Positions 1 through 5,132 of a DNA stretch of 7,013 nucleotides are shown here, in pieces (position 1 is the first letter of the stretch; each line of letters begins with the position of its first letter). This DNA is from Spirochaetales bacterium. GTDB lineage: Bacteria > Spirochaetota > Spirochaetia > Sphaerochaetales > Sphaerochaetaceae. The notes under the pieces were generated by a model, which made no database searches, was not told the origin of the DNA, and worked only from the letters and a program-made list of their open reading frames with translations. The DNA is taken from the NCBI GenBank assembly GCA_012519125.1, contig JAAYQY010000096.1, positions 1 to 7,013 on the forward strand, read 5' to 3'. The position numbers were made by a program, and so were the translations under genes.

Positions 1-36
1 AAAAGTATGCCCGAGGCAGCTAGTGGGGGTTTAGGT

Positions 37-1122
37 ATGGGCAAGAGTGAGAACGCCACCATCAAGGATGTCGCCAAGTTGGCAGGCGTCTCCATTGCCA
101 CGGTAAGCCGGGTCCTCAACAAGCTTGGGGTGGTGAACCCCGAGACAGAACGAAGAGTTCTCAGTGCGGTGAATATGTTGCACTACCAGCGCAATGCAGT
201 AGCCCGTTCGCTCAAACTCAAAGAGACCAAGAGCATCGGGATCATGGTGCCTGAGATTTCCAATACCTTTTTTACCGAGATTGTGGAACAGCTTGAGAAA
301 CTGCTCGGCCCCTTGGGTTATGCACTCCTCTTGTGCAGCTCGGAGAATTCGGTGGAGGAGGAGAAGCGCAAGCTCTCACTTCTGCTCGAACGCAATGTGG
401 ATGCCCTTCTGGTGATACCTGTCAGTGATATCGGCACCCATTTCAGCTCTCCTGCCTTGGAGAACACCCCGCTTGTCATGCTCGACCGAAAGATTGAGGA
501 TCTTGCTTGCGATGTGGTGCTTACCGATAACCGCAAAGGTGCCTATGATGTGACCTGTGCCCTGATCAGAGAGGGGAGGAAGCGCATCGGCTTTCTGGGT
601 GGTGACAATCATGTCCACACGTCAGTGGAACGCTTGCATGGGTTTCTTGATGCGATGCGCGACCACCACCTCGAGGTGGAGAGTGAATTCATCCTCTTGG
701 GCGGGATGACACAGAAAGCTGGCTACACACTGGCCGAGCGGCTGCTGGATATGCCGAATTGCCCTGACACGTTCTTCATGGTAAACGACATGGTCCATAT
801 TGGTGCAACCAGCTACCTAATGAGCCATGCTCCGAAGGAGTTTCGCTCGAACCTGGCTTTTGCTACCTTCGACTACCTCTACTATGCACCGCTGCTCAAG
901 TTCTGCCACTATGCAGTCGGCCAGCCACTGCAGATCATGGGGGAATCTGCCGCCCAGCTGCTGATCCGCAGGATGGATGGTGATAGGGAAGGCTTCCCTG
1001 CCACTGTGGTGATCGAGCCGGTCATTCATGTGATGAAGGAGAACGGGGGTGTGGTCACCGATGAGAAGTCCATGGCTTCCTCGTATGCACACTCCCCCCG
1101 GTTCGAAAAGGTATTCAGCTAG
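37..1122 (+). CDS. LacI/GalR-family transcriptional repressor
   Basis: Sugar- or metabolite-responsive DNA-binding repressor, about 361 aa, the usual LacI length. With the ATG at 37, residues 8-28 form the N-terminal helix-turn-helix (TIKDVAKLAGVS, then ATVSRVLN). The hinge helix around 53-60 (NAVARSLK) closely resembles that of PurR, including the Leu that intercalates into the minor groove. From about residue 65 a periplasmic-binding-protein-like sensor domain follows (KSIGIMVPEISNTFF, then LVMLDRK, then RKRIGFLGGD). An in-frame ATG at 7 would add ten residues. I prefer 37 because family members begin just before the HTH and a G-rich stretch (25-29) lies 7 nt upstream, but the frame is open to the window edge, so the start is not settled. 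The gene converges on the alcohol dehydrogenase gene and overlaps its 3' end by 8 bp. Effector and target operators are unknown, and control of the neighbouring redox operon is only a guess. Confidence 0.93.
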   Translation: MGKSENATIKDVAKLAGVSIATVSRVLNKLGVVNPETERRVLSAVNMLHYQRNAVARSLKLKETKSIGIMVPEISNTFFTEIVEQLEKLLGPLGYALLLCSSENSVEEEKRKLSLLLERNVDALLVIPVSDIGTHFSSPALENTPLVMLDRKIEDLACDVVLTDNRKGAYDVTCALIREGRKRIGFLGGDNHVHTSVERLHGFLDAMRDHHLEVESEFILLGGMTQKAGYTLAERLLDMPNCPDTFFMVNDMVHIGATSYLMSHAPKEFRSNLAFATFDYLYYAPLLKFCHYAVGQPLQIMGESAAQLLIRRMDGDREGFPATVVIEPVIHVMKENGGVVTDEKSMASSYAHSPRFEKVFS

Positions 1123-2182
1123 GCAGTTCCTCATCAAAACAGACCGCTACCTTTCCACAAGCTCCACTTGCCATCAACGCATAGGCTTCATCTGCCTTTT
1201 CCAAGCTGAACCGATGGGTTATCAGGTCCTCGGGATGGATGTTCCACCGCACCAACCGCTCGACAAGATCCTCCATCTTCCAGATGCTGGTTACCCAGCT
1301 GCCATAGATGGTCTTCTGGTCGTGCAGCATATCTTCGCTGGGGTTGAAGTGTACCGTGCCACCCTCCCCGACAAAGGCAATTCTGCCCCACTTGCGGGTT
1401 GCCCTGATGGCCGTAGCTCTTCCAGGGTCACTTGCTGAGCAGTCGAAAGCCCGTTCCACACCATTGCCACCGGTGAGCGCCTTGATCTGTGCTACATTCT
1501 GGTCGCTGGGGGTAAAGACGTGGTCAACCAAACCAAGCTTTTTTGCCAGTTCAATGCGAGATTGCTCGCGCTCTATGCCGATGAGCATGTTTGCTCCCAT
1601 GGCTTTTGCCAGCATCAGGGCAGCTAGGCCAACCGGGCCAAGACCGACTACCAAGACAGCATCGTTCCCGCTCACCCCGATTTTCTCAATCGCTTCATAC
1701 ACGGTGCCAAAACCGCAGGCTACCTGTGCTCCATCGGCATAGGTGAGTTCTTCTGGAAGGTAGACGAGGTCTTTCTCATCACAGAGAATGTACTCAGCCA
1801 TGCCACCGTCACGCTGCCAGCCATAGGCTGCACGCTTGTCGCTGGTGCAGCTGATCATGAAGCCTTGGCGGCACTCGTGGCAGACTCCGCAGCCACTGAT
1901 GTGGTAGACGATGACACGGTCTCCCTTCTTGAAACGCTTGACACCTGGTCCTTCCTCGACGATCTGACCGCAGGGCTCGTGACCTGCAATCACATTCTGA
2001 TATCCCTCAGGGCCCTTTCCCAGGTGTTCACGGTAGATGCAGCGGATGTCACTGCCACAAATGGTGGTGCACTTGGTTTTGACCAAGACCTGTCCGTGTC
2101 CCGGCTTGGGAATCTCATACTCGGCGAAAGCCACCGTGCTGTTGCCCGGAAGCGTTGCCCCTTTCATCATGTGCTTGCTCAT
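1115..2182 (-). CDS. Zinc-dependent medium-chain alcohol dehydrogenase
   Basis: Cytoplasmic NAD(P)-dependent dehydrogenase of 355 aa that interconverts an alcohol and an aldehyde or ketone. The N-terminal GroES-like domain carries the catalytic zinc ligands C42 (in CGSD, with S44 as proton relay) and H68-E69 (GHEPCG). A structural zinc lobe has C98, C101, C104 and C112. The Rossmann domain has GLGPVG at 180-185, and an acidic E204 at the end of the second strand favours NAD over NADP. The likely third catalytic zinc ligand is C156 (ACGFGT), as in classical alcohol dehydrogenases. Sorbitol dehydrogenases have Glu there, so a strict sorbitol or threonine dehydrogenase label is not supported. 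The start at 2182 is chosen because AAGGAGG (2195-2189) lies 6 nt upstream and MSKHMMKG matches the usual N-terminus. It overlaps the stop of the upstream aldo/keto reductase by 4 bp (ATGA), so translation is probably coupled. Substrate unknown. Confidence 0.93.
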   Translation of the reverse strand: MSKHMMKGATLPGNSTVAFAEYEIPKPGHGQVLVKTKCTTICGSDIRCIYREHLGKGPEGYQNVIAGHEPCGQIVEEGPGVKRFKKGDRVIVYHISGCGVCHECRQGFMISCTSDKRAAYGWQRDGGMAEYILCDEKDLVYLPEELTYADGAQVACGFGTVYEAIEKIGVSGNDAVLVVGLGPVGLAALMLAKAMGANMLIGIEREQSRIELAKKLGLVDHVFTPSDQNVAQIKALTGGNGVERAFDCSASDPGRATAIRATRKWGRIAFVGEGGTVHFNPSEDMLHDQKTIYGSWVTSIWKMEDLVERLVRWNIHPEDLITHRFSLEKADEAYALMASGACGKVAVCFDEELPS

Positions 2183-3156
2183 CGTACTCCTCCTTTCCGA
2201 TAGCGTTCGGGGATCGGGATGATCCCGTCTTCGTCCCATAGGTCGTGATAGGATTCAGCGCCTTCCCACAGGAAGACCTGTCCCTTGATCAGGCGGTTGT
2301 TGCAGTCGATGGTCTTCAGAAGTGCAAGTTCCTCGCTTGTCAGCGGATCTTCCATGACGCTCTGGAAATTGCTTCTGAGATTGCGTTCCTTTGTGGATTG
2401 GGGAATTGGCACAATACCGTTTCCTTGTGCCCACTTGAGGCAGATTGCTGCAGGATGGCAGTTGTGCTTGCTGGCGAGCTCCTTGACCACAGGATGGTCC
2501 ATATCCACCTTGTCCTCGCTGGTGGTATCACGCTCAGGTCGGTTCGGAGAGCCGAGAGGGCTGTAACCGATGGCTCTGATACCCTGCTCCTGCACATAGG
2601 AGAGCAGCTCATACTGGCCAAAGAGCGGATGCAGTTCCATTTCATTGGCAAAGGGTCGGATACTGGCGCTTGCGAGCAAAAGCTCCAGCTTTGCCTTGCT
2701 CATGTTGCTTGTGCCGATGTGTCTGACCAAGCCTTCCTTGACCAAGGCTTCCATGGCCGACCAGGTCTCCATGAACTGCTCATGAATATAGGGACGGGCA
2801 TCGGGGCTGCGGCTGGTGACATCACACATCGGGGGATGGAAATTGGGGAAGGGCCAATGGACAAGATACAGGTCAAGGTAGTCCAACCTCAGGTCCTTCA
2901 GGCTCTGCTTTGCCGATGCGATCACCTTAGCGTAGGCATGGCTATCGTTCCAGACCTTGCTGGTGATCCAGAGCTGATCACGGGGAATGCCGCTTGTTGC
3001 GAGCACCTCCCCGATTTCCCGTTCATTGCCATATACGCTTGCGCAATCGATGTTACGATAGCCAATTTTGAGTGCAAGACTCACAGCTTCCGCCATTTCG
3101 TCTTTGCTTATGTGGTCTGAACCGAAGGTTCCCACTCCGATGATGGGCATGTCCAT
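2179..3156 (-). CDS. Aldo/keto reductase
   Basis: Single-domain TIM-barrel NAD(P)H-dependent oxidoreductase of 325 aa that reduces aldehydes, aldoses or small ketones to alcohols. The catalytic tetrad is complete: D37 and Y42 (NIDCASVYGNE), K67 (ITSKVW) and H100 (LVHWP). Other family marks are GVGTFG near the N-terminus, IGTSNMS in the middle, and the cofactor loop IPQSTKERN near the C-terminus. That loop has Gln where most family members have the Lys of IPKS, which contacts the 2'-phosphate of NADPH, so cofactor preference may be relaxed towards NADH (inference). The start at 3156 is set by AAGGAGG (3170-3164) 7 nt upstream. The frame stays open to 3633, but that extension runs antisense into the divergent regulator and looks nothing like the family. 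First gene of a two-gene operon with the zinc dehydrogenase. The exact substrate cannot be read from the sequence. Confidence 0.94.
   Translation of the reverse strand: MDMPIIGVGTFGSDHISKDEMAEAVSLALKIGYRNIDCASVYGNEREIGEVLATSGIPRDQLWITSKVWNDSHAYAKVIASAKQSLKDLRLDYLDLYLVHWPFPNFHPPMCDVTSRSPDARPYIHEQFMETWSAMEALVKEGLVRHIGTSNMSKAKLELLLASASIRPFANEMELHPLFGQYELLSYVQEQGIRAIGYSPLGSPNRPERDTTSEDKVDMDHPVVKELASKHNCHPAAICLKWAQGNGIVPIPQSTKERNLRSNFQSVMEDPLTSEELALLKTIDCNNRLIKGQVFLWEGAESYHDLWDEDGIIPIPERYRKGGVR
2187..2198 (-). promoter_or_regulatory. Strong Shine-Dalgarno for the alcohol dehydrogenase, inside the AKR 3' end
   Basis: On the minus strand this reads GGAAAGGAGGAG, with AAGGAGG ending 6 nt before the ATG at 2182. 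It lies in the last codons of the aldo/keto reductase (Arg-Lys-Gly-Gly-Val-Arg-stop), and the stop and start share ATGA. This fixes the dehydrogenase start and implies coupled translation or efficient re-initiation. Confidence 0.88.
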
Positions 3157-3163
3157 GGTACGG

Positions 3164-3170
3164 CCTCCTT
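3164..3170 (-). promoter_or_regulatory. Shine-Dalgarno of the aldo/keto reductase
   Basis: Minus-strand AAGGAGG, a near-perfect anti-16S match, 7 nt before the ATG at 3156. It decides the start against the much longer open frame that continues upstream to 3633. Confidence 0.88.
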
Positions 3171-3183
3171 TGTTGCTAGGTAT

Positions 3184-3211
3184 AGGATAGGCTATTACAG
3201 ATATCGCGCAA
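3184..3211 (-). promoter_or_regulatory. Candidate sigma70-type promoter for the AKR-ADH operon
   Basis: On the minus strand a -35-like TTGCGC (3211-3206) is followed after 16 bp by a -10-like TATCCT (3189-3184). Transcription would start near 3177, giving a leader of about 20 nt that carries the Shine-Dalgarno. Both hexamers are imperfect, which would fit a promoter needing an activator. The palindrome at 3219-3249 lies directly upstream of the -35. Confidence 0.45.
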
Positions 3212-3218
3212 TGCTTGA

Positions 3219-3249
3219 TATGCGAAATATGACTATCATTTTGCGCATA
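3219..3249. promoter_or_regulatory. 31-bp near-palindrome, probable operator in the divergent control region
   Basis: Two 14-bp arms flank the trinucleotide CTA (3233-3235): TATGCGAAATATGA on the left and TCATTTTGCGCATA on the right. Twelve of 14 arm positions are complementary. The site sits between two divergent operons, overlaps the expected -35 region of the plus-strand regulator gene and lies just upstream of the minus-strand promoter. It lacks the central CG typical of LacI-family operators. The neighbouring XylR-like protein, probably a dimer, is the most likely ligand. This is inferred from position and symmetry; no binding motif was recognised. Confidence 0.6.
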
Positions 3250-3252
3250 ATC

Positions 3253-3261
3253 TGGTATGAT
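3253..3261 (+). promoter_or_regulatory. Candidate extended -10 promoter of the XylR-like regulator
   Basis: TGGTATGAT matches the extended -10 pattern TGnTATAAT at all but one defined position. There is no good -35; the expected location falls inside the palindrome at 3219-3249. A start of transcription about 7 nt downstream would fall on or next to the ATG at 3268, suggesting a leaderless or almost leaderless message. Confidence 0.45.
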
Positions 3262-3267
3262 GCAGGT

Positions 3268-4404
3268 ATGGCAATCATCGGTTTGATGCTTCGATTTCAA
3301 GATGGCTATGATATGGCGGTTGCAGGGGGTGTGGTTCGGTATGCCCGGACCAAGCCGGAGTGGCAACTCAGGGGGCAAGGCCCCTGGTTCTTCAGCCTTG
3401 AACGGGAGGCTCTTGCATCTTGTGATGGCCTGATCGCCCGTATTGAGGACGATGAACAGGCTCGGTTTTGTGCATCTCTGGGAATACCTGTCATCGATAT
3501 TGCAGGCTCCTCTTCGCTCAAGCTCTTCTCCCAGGTGCGCAATGACGACTACCAGACAGGGGTAAGCGGTGGTACCTATCTCAAGAGTCTGGGCAGCAGT
3601 CGCATGGCGTGGTGTACGGTAGACCATGTACACTGGGCGCGAGAGCGGTTTGTAGGCTTCCAGACGGCAGTAAGCAAGCGTTCTGAAGAGATTCCTTCCT
3701 TCTCAAGGCCGCTTGCGTGGTGGAGACAACTGTATGAACCCTGTTCCGATCTCGAGGCTTGGCTCGATCAGCTTCCCAAGCCCATCTCGCTCTTTTGCTG
3801 CAACGATCTCTCTGCCATGAAGGTGGAACTGGCCTGCCAGCGCCTGGGGATTCACATCCCCGAACAGATCATGGTTTTGGGTGTCGATAACGAGACCTTG
3901 CTTTGTGAACTGGCAAACCCCTCCATTTCCAGTATCCAGCCCGATTGCGCTGCCATCGGATATCAAGCCTCAGCCATGCTGGATGCGCTTCTGGAGAACT
4001 CCATCAGTGGCATGCATATCCAGAGGATAGCACCAGGGCCGGTACGGGAGCGGGAAAGCACACGCTTGGTACTCAGTGAAGACGAGCACGTGGCAAAGGC
4101 GATGTCACTCATCAAGCGGGAAGCAACGGGAAATCTGACGGCCAGTGATGTTGCCGATCATGCTACGATCTGCAGAAGGTCGCTGGAGATGCGGTTCCGT
4201 ACCTATCGGGGCAAGTCAATCTGGGAGGAAATCTGCGAGGAGAAGCTCTCCCAGGCAAGCATCCTGCTTCAGCACAGCAAGGAGAGTATTGCCAGTGTGA
4301 GTGAGCGGTGCGGTTTCGGCTCCATCCATCGCTTCTACAACCTTTTCAAGCGGCGCTTCGGACAAACACCACAGGCCTACAGGAAGAGCAAAAAACAGAG
4401 CTGA
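3268..4404 (+). CDS. XylR-like regulator: sugar-binding sensor fused to AraC-type DNA-binding domain
   Basis: Transcription regulator of about 378 aa, close to E. coli XylR in length and architecture. Residues 1 to about 260 form a LacI/periplasmic-binding-protein-like sensor (start IIGLMLRFQDGYDMAVAGGV; later LFCCNDLSAMKVE and MVLGVDNE). Residues about 271-378 form an AraC/XylS domain with two helix-turn-helices, one near 290-311 (LTASDVADHATICRRSLEMRF) and one near 339-362 (ESIASVSERCGF), ending with the family motif FKRRFGQTPQAYRK. In-frame ATGs at 3211, 3220 and 3229 would add up to 19 residues across the palindrome. The ATG at 3268 matches where the sensor begins. No start has a convincing Shine-Dalgarno. 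It is divergent from the AKR-ADH operon and 50 bp upstream of the aldolase, so it probably controls both directions, activating when it binds a sugar or related ligand. The ligand is unknown. Confidence 0.92.
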   Translation: MAIIGLMLRFQDGYDMAVAGGVVRYARTKPEWQLRGQGPWFFSLEREALASCDGLIARIEDDEQARFCASLGIPVIDIAGSSSLKLFSQVRNDDYQTGVSGGTYLKSLGSSRMAWCTVDHVHWARERFVGFQTAVSKRSEEIPSFSRPLAWWRQLYEPCSDLEAWLDQLPKPISLFCCNDLSAMKVELACQRLGIHIPEQIMVLGVDNETLLCELANPSISSIQPDCAAIGYQASAMLDALLENSISGMHIQRIAPGPVRERESTRLVLSEDEHVAKAMSLIKREATGNLTASDVADHATICRRSLEMRFRTYRGKSIWEEICEEKLSQASILLQHSKESIASVSERCGFGSIHRFYNLFKRRFGQTPQAYRKSKKQS

Positions 4405-4442
4405 GACTTCCCCCTCCCAACGGTTTGTGGCATGATTGCCCT

Positions 4443-4448
4443 AAGAGG
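4443..4448 (+). promoter_or_regulatory. Shine-Dalgarno of the aldolase gene
   Basis: AAGAGG lies 6 nt before the ATG at 4455 and settles the start against the longer open frame from 4308. The 50-bp gap 4405-4454 holds no promoter or terminator I can recognise, so read-through from the regulator is likely. Confidence 0.7.
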
Positions 4449-4454
4449 CAGATT

Positions 4455-5132
4455 ATGGAGTTGATGCTTGATACCGCAAATCTCAGTGAAATAGAAAGGG
4501 CTCTTGATACATATCCTATCAGTGGGGTGACTTCCAACCCATCCATCCTCAAGGCGGAGGGTGGTGTTCCCTTTTTTCCCCATATGCAAAAGATCAGAAA
4601 ACTCATCGGCGATGAGCGCAGCCTGCATGTGCAGGTGATAAGCCATGATGCAGATACCATCATAGCCGAGGCTAGGAGGATTCTTCGTGAACTTGGGCCG
4701 ACCACCTTCGTCAAGATCCCCCTTACCGACGAGGGGCTGAAAGCCATCCGCATCCTTGCTTCCGAGCAAGTGAACATCACCGCTACGGCCATCTACACCA
4801 CCATGCAGGGCATTCTTGCCATGCTCAGCGGTGCACGCTATCTGGCTGTGTACTACAACCGGATGCTCAACATCGACATTGATGCCGCCAAGGTCATCAA
4901 GGAGCTCAGCTCCCTGCTCTGGGCCAACAGCACCAAGACCCAGGTGTTGGCCGCATCTTTCAAGAACATCAGTGAGATCACCACAGCCTACGCCCAGGGG
5001 GCTAGCTGTTGTACGGTTCCCTACTCGCTCTTGGCGACCGGTCTCTCGATGCCCTCCATCACCAAAGCGGTGAGCGATTTCTCCGCCAATTGGGAGCAGG
5101 TCTATGGAAACCGATCACTTCTTGACCTCTGA
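4455..5132 (+). CDS. fsa: Fructose-6-phosphate aldolase-type small transaldolase
   Basis: TIM-barrel class I aldolase of 225 aa (E. coli FsaA is 220 aa) in the TalC/MipB/FSA subfamily. FSA joins or splits dihydroxyacetone (or hydroxyacetone, glycolaldehyde) and an aldehyde such as glyceraldehyde 3-phosphate. Visible residues are D6 (MLDTANL), T26 and N28 (GVTSNPSIL), Q60 (HVQVIS), the Schiff-base lysine K87 (FVKIPLT), T111 (TATAIY) and R136. Y133 lies where FsaA has Tyr131 and true transaldolases have Phe, which favours aldolase over transaldolase activity. The ASFKN motif near the C-terminus is also typical. The start at 4455 gives MELMLDT, matching FsaA MELYLDT, with AAGAGG 6 nt upstream. 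The frame is open back to 4308, but that part overlaps the regulator and is not family-like. Second gene of the plus-strand operon; its end overlaps the next gene by 29 bp. Confidence 0.92.
   Translation: MELMLDTANLSEIERALDTYPISGVTSNPSILKAEGGVPFFPHMQKIRKLIGDERSLHVQVISHDADTIIAEARRILRELGPTTFVKIPLTDEGLKAIRILASEQVNITATAIYTTMQGILAMLSGARYLAVYYNRMLNIDIDAAKVIKELSSLLWANSTKTQVLAASFKNISEITTAYAQGASCCTVPYSLLATGLSMPSITKAVSDFSANWEQVYGNRSLLDL

Noticed and set aside
1104..1157. Inverted repeat GAAAAGGTA / TACCTTTCC near the LacI-ADH junction as a bidirectional terminator
   Set aside because: One mismatch, a 36-nt loop and no T-run make it an unlikely terminator.
2245..3120. A 291-codon open frame antisense to the aldo/keto reductase
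   Set aside because: It mirrors a well-supported gene with a complete catalytic tetrad, has no recognisable domain and no ribosome binding site; long antisense frames are common in GC-rich genes.
3219..3249. Palindrome as an operator for the LacI-family protein
   Set aside because: LacI/GalR operators are usually shorter, with a central CG; this site has a CTA centre and lies next to the XylR-like gene, so that protein is the better candidate.
3369..3386. Hairpin CAGGGG/CCCCTG early in the XylR-like gene
   Set aside because: No T-run follows and it is fully inside coding sequence; short stems like this are expected by chance. The same applies to GGGGAT/ATCCCC at 3846-3861.
3157..3633. N-terminal extension of the aldo/keto reductase frame
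   Set aside because: The extension runs antisense to the XylR-like gene and through the control region, lacks family similarity, and the strong Shine-Dalgarno at 3164-3170 fixes the start at 3156.
4429..4450. Overlapping 4-bp hairpins (GGCA/TGCC/GGCA) before the aldolase start, resembling a switch
   Set aside because: The stems are only four base pairs and would not be stable enough to support a riboswitch or attenuator claim.
4308..4454. N-terminal extension of the aldolase frame into the regulator gene
   Set aside because: FSA proteins begin MELxLDT; the ATG at 4455 gives exactly this and has a Shine-Dalgarno.
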